Assembly (NCBI RefSeq): GCF_013927005.1
Contig: NZ_CP055930.1
Location: forward strand, 4,588,001 to 4,652,000
Source: Enterobacter sp. RHBSTW-00175
GTDB lineage: Bacteria; Pseudomonadota; Gammaproteobacteria; Enterobacterales; Enterobacteriaceae
DNA length: 64,000 nucleotides
Direction of reading: 5' to 3'
Made by a program: the position numbers and the translations under genes. Numbering within the stretch: the first letter of the stretch is position 1; every line of letters starts with the position of its first letter. The notes below the pieces were generated by a model. The model had not been told where the DNA came from and made no database searches. It saw nothing but the letters and a program-made list of their open reading frames with translations. Positions 34,306 through 41,625 of the stretch are shown piece by piece.

Positions 34306-34698
34306 ATGTCAGTGACTCATGGTGTACAACATATTGGCTTAGCCGTATCAAATCTTGAAGCTAGCGCCGCGTTCTTCACTGGTTTACTGGGCTGGCAGGA
34401 AGTTAAACGACGCGAAGACTATCCGGCCATCTTTGTGAAAGACGGCGCAATAACGCTCACGCTCTGGAAAACGCAAACAGAAGAGCCTGTTCAGTTCAAT
34501 CGTAAAAATAATGTCGGGCTCCATCACCTGGCTTTGCGGGTGGAAACCAAAGAGGGTCTGTATCAGATCCTTGAAGTGTTGAAGGCAAATCAGGTCGAAA
34601 TTGAATTCGAGCCCACCTTGATCCGCGAGGGGCCGTCTATGCACATGATGTGCTATGAGCCGAGTGGAATACGAATTGAATTTTATTACCCTGGTTGA
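34306..34698 (+). CDS. VOC-family dioxygenase/glyoxalase
   Basis: 130 residues from ATG 34306 (MSVTHGVQHIGLAVSNLEAS), with GAGGA upstream. Metal ligands appear as His in HIGLAV, His in GLHHLALRV, and Glu in GIRIEFYYPG. This is an intact VOC metal site, unlike the VOC protein at 25.0 kb. The substrate is not known. Confidence 0.87.
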   Translation: MSVTHGVQHIGLAVSNLEASAAFFTGLLGWQEVKRREDYPAIFVKDGAITLTLWKTQTEEPVQFNRKNNVGLHHLALRVETKEGLYQILEVLKANQVEIEFEPTLIREGPSMHMMCYEPSGIRIEFYYPG

Positions 34699-34815
34699 GT
34701 AATTTCTGATTTCCGGTGCCAGGGGCATTTTCGCTTCGAGTACCGGCAAATATTGCGCTTCATCGTAGCGGGTTCTGGCCTTCCAGCAACGGTAAATGAT
34801 CCCAGGAGAGACCCT

Positions 34816-35727
34816 ATGCAGCAGAGACGGAGTACCTTTCATGACGGTGAGCGTGCAGTGCAGGCGCGTGCCGGAGTTTCAGGCGAGTGGCTTAATCGGT
34901 CGGAAAGCTTTGTGCGCTCCGAGATGCCTCAGCAGCATCGTAGCTTCTTTGAGAATCTTCAGATGCTGATTCTGGGGCTACTCGATTCTGATGGCCGGCC
35001 ATGGTGCGTTCCAGCTCTCGGGCCACGAGGATTCCTGGTTTCCCCCACTCCGGATACACTCGAAATTCATCGGGACCCGGTGCTCTTGAGTGAACTTGGC
35101 CTGGTTCGGTCAGTCGGCGCCAGTGTTGGCATACTCGGGATTGATCTGACCAGCAGACGTCGCAATCGGCTGAATGGCCGGATACAACATGCCTCACCTG
35201 GTGAAATGACCATTGTGGTTGATCAGAGCTACGGAAACTGTCCGCAATACATTCAGACCCGACATCTGCCCTCAGGCCAGGACAAGCTGGCTGTTGTGGC
35301 CCGCCGACGCGGCAGCATAACCGATCCGGAAGTTCGGCGAATTATTGAGGCCGCAGACACTTTTTTCATCGCCTCGCGTGCGGCTGGTTCTCTGGATGGT
35401 GGAAGTGCCGGAGTCGATGCTTCGCACCGAGGGGGGAACCCTGGATTTCTTGGTATCAACGGAAATGGCACGCTCTCCTTTCCCGATTTCTCTGGCAATC
35501 GCTTTTTCAACACACTGGGCAACATTGAGAGTGATGGCCGGGTCGGCCTGTTTGTTCCGGATTTTGAAACGGGTGAAGCAATTGTGCTTACGGGGCGCGG
35601 TTCCATCGACTGGGACCCCGAACGCATCAAGACGTTCGAAGGTGCGGAACGTGTTGTAGACGTGGTGCCGGAAGAAATCTGGTATGCAGATGCTGTGCTG
35701 CCGGTTATTGGTACGAAATCCGAGTAA
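34816..35727 (+). CDS. Pyridoxamine-phosphate-oxidase-like FMN protein
   Basis: 303 residues from ATG 34816 with AGGAG upstream. Two split-barrel halves are visible: around QMLILGLLDSDGRPWCVPALG and around AADTFFIASRAAG...GFLGINGNGTLSFPDFSGN (the FPDF-GN stretch is common in this family). Such proteins often fuse to or sit with ferredoxin reductases. Possibly a flavin reductase acting in stress or xenobiotic handling with its VOC and hydrolase neighbours. Confidence 0.82.
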   Translation: MQQRRSTFHDGERAVQARAGVSGEWLNRSESFVRSEMPQQHRSFFENLQMLILGLLDSDGRPWCVPALGPRGFLVSPTPDTLEIHRDPVLLSELGLVRSVGASVGILGIDLTSRRRNRLNGRIQHASPGEMTIVVDQSYGNCPQYIQTRHLPSGQDKLAVVARRRGSITDPEVRRIIEAADTFFIASRAAGSLDGGSAGVDASHRGGNPGFLGINGNGTLSFPDFSGNRFFNTLGNIESDGRVGLFVPDFETGEAIVLTGRGSIDWDPERIKTFEGAERVVDVVPEEIWYADAVLPVIGTKSE

Positions 35728-35791
35728 TAGAGTATTAAGCCCGTCATTCGGTGATACTCTTACTCCGGTCAACCTTCCTGACGCGTGAACA

Positions 35792-35850
35792 TCGTCCGCT
35801 TCTGGCTCGGAGCGGACGAGGCTACCGTCTCCTGAATAAGGAGGTTGCGA
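35792..35850 (+). repeat. Dispersed hairpin repeat, copy 6
   Basis: TCGTCCGCTTCTGGCTCG, then GAGCGGACGAGG, with a weaker second half. The hairpin arms GTCCGCT / AGCGGAC are intact. Confidence 0.6.
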
Positions 35851-35893
35851 GTATATTCTCAATTTATAATTTGCCATACATGGATTAAGCCCT

Positions 35894-36334
35894 ATGACTA
35901 TCTATACAAGAACAGCTCAACCTTCTGATGTTGATAGTATTTTCGACGTCAGAACCTCGGTTACCGAGAATCATCTGAGCCGTGAAGAAATGCAACTTAT
36001 GGGGATTACCGAAAGTGCCGTTGCCAATATGATTGAGCAGAGCCAATGTGCATGGGTTGCAACCGTAAACGGCAACATCATTGGTTTCTCGATGATTTTG
36101 CCGGATGAGGGCTGTCTTTTTGCAGCGTTTGTTTTGCCAGAATACGAGGGCAGGGGTATTGGCCGTAGCCTTGTTAAGCTAGCCGAGCATGAATTATTCA
36201 AACACCATGAAACGGCCTGGCTGGAAACGGATAAAAATAGTCGTGCGGCGCAATTCTATATGCAACTCGGCTGGGGTAAAAAAAAGAACATCAATGGCAC
36301 GGATATCAGATTAGAGAAATCCCGCGGTGTTTAA
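35894..36334 (+). CDS. GNAT-family acetyltransferase
   Basis: 146 residues starting MTIYTRTAQPSDVDSIF. The acetyl-CoA loop is LPEYEGRGIGRSLVKLAE (about 75-92), and the end has NSRAAQFYMQLGWGKK. Flanked on both sides by copies of the dispersed repeat. The substrate is unknown. Confidence 0.88.
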   Translation: MTIYTRTAQPSDVDSIFDVRTSVTENHLSREEMQLMGITESAVANMIEQSQCAWVATVNGNIIGFSMILPDEGCLFAAFVLPEYEGRGIGRSLVKLAEHELFKHHETAWLETDKNSRAAQFYMQLGWGKKKNINGTDIRLEKSRGV

Positions 36335-36353
36335 TCCATGGTGATACTTATCC

Positions 36354-36386
36354 TCGTTCGCTTCTGACACTAAGCGGCCGAGCTAA
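36354..36386 (+). repeat. Dispersed hairpin repeat, 5' half, copy 7
   Basis: CGTTCGCTTCTGACACTAAG, then CGGCCGAGCT. The 3' half is absent or decayed. Confidence 0.5.
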
Positions 36387-36501
36387 TTTTAAAGCCGTAA
36401 TGTTCAATTGACGTATTCTTCAGTACTACATTTTCCTGGTGATTGTGTGTGGTGGCGTATCTGTTAATCTGGCTGGGCTCATCGGATGACCAGGAAGAGA
36501 C

Positions 36502-37092
36502 ATGCTAAACCCAGGATTCATTACCCGCAAAGCGCTTGCTGAATGGCAGAATGCGCCTGTCTTTTTACCTCAGTTTCAGTTCCATGAAAAACATCGTACG
36601 GTCATACGCACCACGTCCCCTGAAAATATTCTGCCGTTCATCGCAACATTTGACGTCCAGCAAGACGCCGTTATCCGCAAGTTAATGTCGTTGCGGCAAT
36701 TTCCGCAGAAATTTCTGCACAACCAGCGAGCTCATGCGACCAGCAGCTTTGGGTTGCACAGTTTTACCCTTTTGAAAAGTTCTGCAACCGAGCTCTGCTA
36801 TGGTTTAAGAGGGCAATTCTGGCGTGTCGATTTCGGTCTGGAAGATGTGCCGGATGCCAGCGCTTTTCAGGCGCCGATCGTTCCGGGTAGTGCAAAGCTC
36901 TTACTGCGCTATCAGGTATCGGAACTGACGACAGACCAGCATGAACTGTGTACGGAAACGTTCATCTATTGTCCGGACAGAACGACTCAGCTAAAAATGG
37001 CTGCCTACTGGCTCACAATACGGGCAGGAAGCGGCTGGATCCGCAAACGGATGTTAGAGGCGGTTAAGTCAAATCTTGAAGGCCTGAGATGA
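36502..37092 (+). CDS. Hypothetical protein, possible SRPBCC/DUF2867-like fold
   Basis: 196 residues, no signal peptide or membrane segment. The pattern (RTTSPENILPFIATFD... IRKLMSLRQFP ... GQFWRVDFG... LLLRYQVSEL... YWLTIRAGSGWIRKRML) suggests a helix-grip lipid- or ligand-binding fold, but I do not recognise a firm family. GGAAGAGACATG gives the start. It is the last gene before the guanidine operon. Confidence 0.6.
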   Translation: MLNPGFITRKALAEWQNAPVFLPQFQFHEKHRTVIRTTSPENILPFIATFDVQQDAVIRKLMSLRQFPQKFLHNQRAHATSSFGLHSFTLLKSSATELCYGLRGQFWRVDFGLEDVPDASAFQAPIVPGSAKLLLRYQVSELTTDQHELCTETFIYCPDRTTQLKMAAYWLTIRAGSGWIRKRMLEAVKSNLEGLR

Positions 37093-37100
37093 GGTACTGA

Positions 37101-37116
37101 CGGGGATCTATCCCCG
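37101..37116 (+). terminator. Possible terminator upstream of guanidine operon
   Basis: CGGGGA-TCTA-TCCCCG hairpin, followed after several bases by ATTTTTC. Weak, because the T-run is not adjacent. Confidence 0.5.
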
Positions 37117-37239
37117 AAAGTCGATTTTTCAACGATCAAACGCCCCACCACAGTGCACCAGCCCCGCGTACCCTCACCAAAACGGTGAATTTCAACCAGT
37201 GCCAATATTCAACTCACTAATAAACAACATAAAAATTTC

Positions 37240-37255
37240 TGGCACACCCTTTGCA
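37240..37255 (+). promoter_or_regulatory. Sigma-54-type promoter of the guanidine operon
   Basis: TGGCAC-N5-TTGCA matches the -24/-12 consensus with the GG and GC dinucleotides correctly spaced (37241-42, 37253-54). Predicted start is near 37266, about 30 nt before the riboswitch. A half-match to an NtrC site, TGCACCA, lies at 37154-37160. Nitrogen-limitation control would fit the operon's role. Confidence 0.75.
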
Positions 37256-37296
37256 AACTCTTTCACTGAAGGGCAGCTCCACACAATTTGAACAAT

Positions 37297-37390
37297 AGCT
37301 GGCTAGGGTTCCGGTTCACTACGGTGAATGGCTGGTCCAAGAGCTGGCGACCTCTGAGAGGTTACACGGCGGGACAAAAACCCGGGAGAC
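37297..37390 (+). promoter_or_regulatory. Guanidine-I (ykkC) riboswitch
   Basis: Conserved blocks in order: CTAGGGTTCCGG (37303-37314), GCTGGTCCAAGAGCTGGCG (37331-37349), ACACGGCGGGACAAAAACCC (37364-37383) and GGGAGA (37384-37389). These are the hallmark segments of the class I guanidinium aptamer. It precedes the importer and assimilation genes, so it should act as an on-switch in the presence of guanidine. Confidence 0.96.
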
Positions 37391-37414
37391 AGCAGCACCA
37401 ACGGTGTCGCGCTG
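37390..37414 (+). terminator. Expression-platform hairpin after guanidine-I aptamer
   Basis: CAGC-A-GCACC / GGTGT-CGC-GCTG stem with internal bulges, followed by CCCCCTAATTTTG. It plausibly acts as the regulated terminator of the riboswitch. The T-run is modest. Confidence 0.55.
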
Positions 37415-37446
37415 CCCCCTAATTTTGTGCCACTCAGAGGTCAAGC

Positions 37447-38505
37447 ATGAAGAAAACGCCATTACTCCGCTCTCTTGTACTGTCGCTGGCGATGCTGGTC
37501 AGTCTCCCCACGTTTGCTGCTGTTAAAAAAGAATTCAACGTTTGCTGGACCATCTACGCCGGGTGGATGCCCTGGGGCACCATCAGCAGTAGCAAAATCA
37601 TCGATAAATGGGCCAGTAAATACGGCATCAAAATCAATGTCGTTCAGCTCAACGACTACATCGAATCTATCAACCAGTACACCGCAGGCCAGTTTGATGG
37701 CTGCACAATGACCAACATGGACGCGCTGACCATTCCGGCGGCGGGCGGGGTTGATACCACTGCGCTTATCCTCGGCAGCTACTCGGAAGGCAATGACGGC
37801 GTAGTCATGAAAGGTGAGGGCAAAACCCTCAAGGACCTGAAAGGGATGAAGGTCTACCTGCCGGAATTGTCCGTTTCCCACTACCTGCTGGTGCGCGGCC
37901 TGGAAAAAGCCGGGCTGGCCGAGAAAGATGTCACCGTGGTGAACACCTCTGATGCGGATATCGTCTCGGCATTTGGCACAGCAAGCGTGCAGGCAGCCGT
38001 AGCCTGGAACCCGCAGCTTTCCGTTATCAAAGGCACTCCGAAAACCACCGAAGTCTTTAGCTCCTCTCAGGTACCAGGCGAGCTCATCGACATGATGGTT
38101 GTTAACACTGAAACCCTGAAAGACAACCCGGCGCTGGGTAAAGCGCTGACCGGCGCATGGTACGAAATGATGGGGCTGATGAAAGCGCAGGACGCAAACG
38201 CCCTGAATGCGATGGCCGCCGCCTCGGGAACCGATCTGGCGGGTTATCAGGCGCAGCTGAAAACGACGCACCTGTTCTACACCCCGCAGGACAACATCGC
38301 CTTTGTCACCTCGCAAGACCTGGCGAAAACCATGCAGCGCGTGGCGTCATTCTCCTTCGAGAAAGGGCTGCTGGGCGATGGGGCGCAGAGTGCTGATTTT
38401 ATCGGCATGAGCTTCCCTGGCAATGTCACCCAGGGTGATGCGAATAACGTGAAACTGCGCTTTGACGACAGCTTCGTGAAAATGGCCGCTGCCGGCAAGC
38501 TGTGA
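37447..38505 (+). CDS. ABC transporter substrate-binding protein (probable guanidine importer)
   Basis: 352 residues with a signal peptide (LVLSLAMLVSLPTFA, cleaved near 24). NMT1/TauA-like periplasmic binding protein; WTIYAGWMPWGTISS and LPELSVSHYLLVRGLEKAG are characteristic. Annotated in relatives as a putative urea binding protein. Position directly behind a guanidine riboswitch and ahead of guanidine-degrading genes makes guanidine, or a close derivative, the better substrate. AGAGGTC precedes the ATG. Confidence 0.88.
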   Translation: MKKTPLLRSLVLSLAMLVSLPTFAAVKKEFNVCWTIYAGWMPWGTISSSKIIDKWASKYGIKINVVQLNDYIESINQYTAGQFDGCTMTNMDALTIPAAGGVDTTALILGSYSEGNDGVVMKGEGKTLKDLKGMKVYLPELSVSHYLLVRGLEKAGLAEKDVTVVNTSDADIVSAFGTASVQAAVAWNPQLSVIKGTPKTTEVFSSSQVPGELIDMMVVNTETLKDNPALGKALTGAWYEMMGLMKAQDANALNAMAAASGTDLAGYQAQLKTTHLFYTPQDNIAFVTSQDLAKTMQRVASFSFEKGLLGDGAQSADFIGMSFPGNVTQGDANNVKLRFDDSFVKMAAAGKL

Positions 38506-38523
38506 TAACTGACGGAGTTCGCC

Positions 38524-39339
38524 ATGCGACAAATTAACCGCCATCCCACCTCTGGCATGAGGCTGATGCTTGTGATGTTGCCTTTTGTCCTGCTGCTGGC
38601 CGCCTACTTTTTTGGCTCCGCAGTGCGGCTGGAAGCCAACCCGCAGGACAAACTTTTGCCCGGCCTGCAACAGATGCTGGATGCACTTTCACGGATGGCG
38701 TTTAGCCCGGATAAACGCAGCGGTGAGTACCTGTTCTGGGTGGACACCCTGGTGAGCCTTGCCCGTCTGCTTACCGGGCTGGCGATTGCGTCGCTGATTG
38801 GCCTGTGCATTGGCGTCGCCGCCGGTGTATTCCCGCTGTGGCGGGCCTCGCTGTCACCGCTGATGACGGTGTTGTCGATGATCCCACCGCTGGCGATTTT
38901 ACCGGTGCTGTTTATCGTGTTCGGGCTGGACGAGCTATCAAAAGTGATGCTGATTGTCATCGGCATCACCCCGATGCTGGCCCGTGACCTTGAACATCGT
39001 GCCTGTGAAATCCCGCCGGAGATCCTGATCAAGGCCCAGACTCTGGGAGCAAACAGCTGGACGCTGGTGCTGCGGGTGGTGCTGCCGCAGCTGCTGTCCC
39101 GCCTCTTAACCTCGCTGCGTTTGCTGCTGGGCTCGGCGTGGCTGTTCCTGATTTCAGCAGAGGCTATCTCGTCAACCGCCGGGCTTGGCTACCGTATTTT
39201 CCTCGTGCGCCGCTATATGGCCATGGACGTCATCATCCCCTATGTCTTGTGGATCACGCTGCTGGCATGGCTGATGGATCTGGCGCTGCGCAAGCTTCAC
39301 AAGACCTGTTTCCCGTGGGCGGAAGGAGGAAAAGCATGA
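38524..39339 (+). CDS. ABC transporter permease (probable guanidine importer)
   Basis: 271 residues, about six membrane segments, SsuC/TauC-like. The EAA loop that docks the ATPase is visible (PPEILIKAQTLGANSWTLVLRVVLP, key words QTLGANSW and VVLPQLL). It starts 18 bp after the binding-protein gene. Its stop overlaps the ATPase start by 4 bp (ATGA). Confidence 0.92.
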   Translation: MRQINRHPTSGMRLMLVMLPFVLLLAAYFFGSAVRLEANPQDKLLPGLQQMLDALSRMAFSPDKRSGEYLFWVDTLVSLARLLTGLAIASLIGLCIGVAAGVFPLWRASLSPLMTVLSMIPPLAILPVLFIVFGLDELSKVMLIVIGITPMLARDLEHRACEIPPEILIKAQTLGANSWTLVLRVVLPQLLSRLLTSLRLLLGSAWLFLISAEAISSTAGLGYRIFLVRRYMAMDVIIPYVLWITLLAWLMDLALRKLHKTCFPWAEGGKA

Positions 39340-40112
39340 GTTTTATCACCATCAACAATATCTGGCAGGAATACGGCGAACACGTGGTGCTGGAGAACCT
39401 GAATTTAACGGTGAAAGAGGGCGAGTTCTGCTCGATGGTCGGGGCGTCTGGCTGCGGGAAATCGACATTCTTACGCCTGTTGCTTGGGCAAGAATCTCCA
39501 AGCCGGGGCTCCATCACTCTGGATGGCAACGTGCTGGCCGCTGAACCCGACAGCAGCCGTGGCGTGGTGTTTCAGCGTTACTCCGTTTTCCCGCACCTCA
39601 GCGTGCTGGATAACGTTGCCATCGGTCTTGAGTTGCCGCAATCACCGCTGTTCGGGCGGCTGTTCGGCGCGAAAAAACGCGCAGCGCGGGAACGGGCCGC
39701 GCAGATGCTGGAAAAAGTCGGCCTTGGTCACGCGTTGCACAAATACCCCGCGCAACTTTCCGGCGGGATGCAGCAGCGTCTGGCTATTGCCCAGGCGTTC
39801 ATTATGCAGCCGCGCGTGTTGTTGCTTGATGAACCTTTCGGTGCGCTCGACCCGGGAATTCGTAAAGACATGCACGCCTTGCTGCTGCAACTGTGGGGTG
39901 AAACCCGCATGACGGTCTTTATGGTCACGCACGATCTTTCTGAAGGCTTCAATCTTGGCACCCGTTTGCTGGTGTTCGACAAAGTGCGCATTGATCCGCA
40001 GGCGCCTAATGCCTATGGCGCGCGCATTACTTACGACATACCGCTCAACGAGACGCGCCTTTCAGCGCTGAGCGGTACCGCACAAGATAACGTTTACGCA
40101 TTAAGGGGTTAA
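39336..40112 (+). CDS. ABC transporter ATPase (probable guanidine importer)
   Basis: 258 residues from ATG 39336; a longer frame upstream overlaps the permease and is rejected. Walker A GASGCGKST (about 40-48), Q-loop VVFQRYSVFPHL, signature LSGGMQQRLAIAQAF, Walker B VLLLDEPFGALD and the H-loop MVTHDLSE are all present. Translationally coupled to the permease. Confidence 0.95.
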   Translation: MSFITINNIWQEYGEHVVLENLNLTVKEGEFCSMVGASGCGKSTFLRLLLGQESPSRGSITLDGNVLAAEPDSSRGVVFQRYSVFPHLSVLDNVAIGLELPQSPLFGRLFGAKKRAARERAAQMLEKVGLGHALHKYPAQLSGGMQQRLAIAQAFIMQPRVLLLDEPFGALDPGIRKDMHALLLQLWGETRMTVFMVTHDLSEGFNLGTRLLVFDKVRIDPQAPNAYGARITYDIPLNETRLSALSGTAQDNVYALRG

Positions 40113-40116
40113 TCCT

Positions 40117-40830
40117 GTGAATACAACAACATTACGCGAAGAGATCCTCCCCGGCGGCGGCCATCTCTCTTTTATCCTCAAGCGCGGGCAGATCCTGCGC
40201 ATGACAGACACCGACGGTGGCGCAAACGTCAGCCTGATGATGCTCAACGCCCACCAGAAAAGTGAACGTCTGAACCTGCCGGATACCCTGAAAGGCCAGC
40301 ACACCGCACGCCTGACGGCGGGGCACTGCTTTTATTCCGATATGGGCCGCGTGCTGGCGGGGATCACCGCCGATACCTGCGGCTGGCATGATCCGTTTGG
40401 CGGCGTGCTCAACGCGGTCGAAGTAGCCGAAAAATACGGCCAGGGACGTTACCAGGAATTACGTAACGGCTACTTCCGTAACGGCGCGGATAACCTGCTG
40501 GTGGAGATGGGCAAGTGGGATCTCAACCTGGAAGACCTGCTGATGGTGGTGAACTTCTTCAGCAAAGTGTCGGTGGATAACAACGGCCAGTTCAGCTTCC
40601 ACAGCGGTCATTCTCAGCCCGGCAGTTATGTCGAACTGTTTGCGCCGATGGACGTGCTGGTGGTGATGACGGCGTTGCAGCATCCGATGGACCCTTCCAC
40701 CGAGTATGCGCCGCGCCCGGTAGCGCTAAGCTGGCGACAGGCGCAGGACGAAGAGGCGGCCATTAACGCGCTGCTCACGCGCCCGGAAAATGGCCGCGCC
40801 TTCACCAACACTCAACTTTTTGCCCTGTAA
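40117..40830 (+). CDS. DUF1989 protein 1, carboxyguanidine deiminase subunit
   Basis: 237 residues of the 'urea carboxylase-associated' family (DUF1989). Conserved words include [15 protein letters not shown] and [22 protein letters not shown] (in parts). Work on Pseudomonas-type operons showed that this pair converts carboxyguanidine to allophanate plus ammonia (CgdAB). The Cys-Gly-x-His in DTCGWHD is a probable metal or catalytic site. It begins 4 bp after the ATPase stop. Confidence 0.9.
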   Translation: MNTTTLREEILPGGGHLSFILKRGQILRMTDTDGGANVSLMMLNAHQKSERLNLPDTLKGQHTARLTAGHCFYSDMGRVLAGITADTCGWHDPFGGVLNAVEVAEKYGQGRYQELRNGYFRNGADNLLVEMGKWDLNLEDLLMVVNFFSKVSVDNNGQFSFHSGHSQPGSYVELFAPMDVLVVMTALQHPMDPSTEYAPRPVALSWRQAQDEEAAINALLTRPENGRAFTNTQLFAL

Positions 40831-40840
40831 GGAGCCGCAA

Positions 40841-41473
40841 ATGACCGTTGCCAGCGAAAAACACGCCCAACACGCCAGCTTCCGCCATGTGATCCCGGCG
40901 GGCGAACCTTACCTGTTCGAAGTGAAAAAAGGGCAGACCCTGCGCCTGCTTGACCTGGAAGGTAACCAGGCCGTCGACACGCTGTTTTATAACGCCGATA
41001 GCCCGCGCGAACGCTACGATGCCCAGCGCACACTGCGCCGCCAGAATAATGCCTACCTCACCACCGGCAGCGTACTGTACTCCAACCTTGGTAACCCGCT
41101 GCTGACTATCGTTGCCGATACCTGCGGACGCCACGATACCCTCGGGGGGGCCTGCGCTCAGGAAAGTAACACCGTGCGTTATTCCCTCGATAAACGCCAT
41201 ATGCACAGCTGTCGCGATAATTTCCTTTGCGCCTGTCTGCATGATGGTCGCCTGCAAAAGCGCGATATTGGTGCCAACATCAACTTCTTTATGAACGTGC
41301 CGGTTACGCCGCAGGGGGGATTAACCTTCGAAGACGGTATTTCCGCGCCGGGGAAATACGTTGAGCTGCGTGCGGAGTGCAACGTTATTGTGCTGATTTC
41401 CAACTGCCCGCAGCTCAACAACCCCTGCAACGGCTGGAACCCAACGCCTGCCGAGGTGCTGGTATGGAACTGA
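40841..41473 (+). CDS. DUF1989 protein 2, carboxyguanidine deiminase subunit
   Basis: 210 residues from ATG 40841 with GGAG 6 bp upstream. Paralogue of the preceding protein, with [15 protein letters not shown] and a cysteine-rich stretch [18 protein letters not shown]. It ends [22 protein letters not shown]. It should form the heteromeric deiminase with its neighbour. The last codons overlap a 28-codon frame that leads to the internal riboswitch. Confidence 0.9.
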   Translation: MTVASEKHAQHASFRHVIPAGEPYLFEVKKGQTLRLLDLEGNQAVDTLFYNADSPRERYDAQRTLRRQNNAYLTTGSVLYSNLGNPLLTIVADTCGRHDTLGGACAQESNTVRYSLDKRHMHSCRDNFLCACLHDGRLQKRDIGANINFFMNVPVTPQGGLTFEDGISAPGKYVELRAECNVIVLISNCPQLNNPCNGWNPTPAEVLVWN

Positions 41474-41550
41474 CACCAGGGCGCTGGCAGCGTCTGCGAA
41501 AGATGATTTATCGCCTGTTTGAAGTACGCGCCGGACGCATCCTGCCGTAA
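41464..41550 (+). CDS. 28-codon basic peptide frame overlapping the deiminase gene end
   Basis: ATG 41464 overlaps the deiminase stop; the frame ends at 41550, 13 bp before the guanidine-II hairpins. The peptide is [20 protein letters not shown] followed by VRAGRILP, basic and probably amphipathic. It could be a real small protein, a leader that couples translation to the riboswitch, or a chance frame. Confidence 0.35.
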   Translation: MELTPGRWQRLRKMIYRLFEVRAGRILP

Positions 41551-41562
41551 CTGCTTTTTCCC

Positions 41563-41608
41563 CATGGACGACCATGCGGCGAGCCGATTTTCGGCGGGAC
41601 GACCCGCC
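41563..41608 (+). promoter_or_regulatory. Guanidine-II (mini-ykkC) riboswitch inside the operon
   Basis: Two perfect stem-loops with ACGA tetraloops: CATGG-ACGA-CCATG (41563-41576) and GGCGGG-ACGA-CCCGCC (41593-41608), 16 nt apart. The second ends 17 nt before the carboxylase ATG, where only a weak ribosome site is visible. This gives the carboxylase and allophanate hydrolase their own guanidine control in addition to the class I aptamer at the operon head. Confidence 0.9.
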
Positions 41609-41625
41609 CCGATTGAGTCTTAACT

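Noticed and set aside
37462..38316. 284-codon minus-strand frame opposite the binding-protein gene
   Set aside because: Antisense shadow of a recognised gene in GC-rich sequence.
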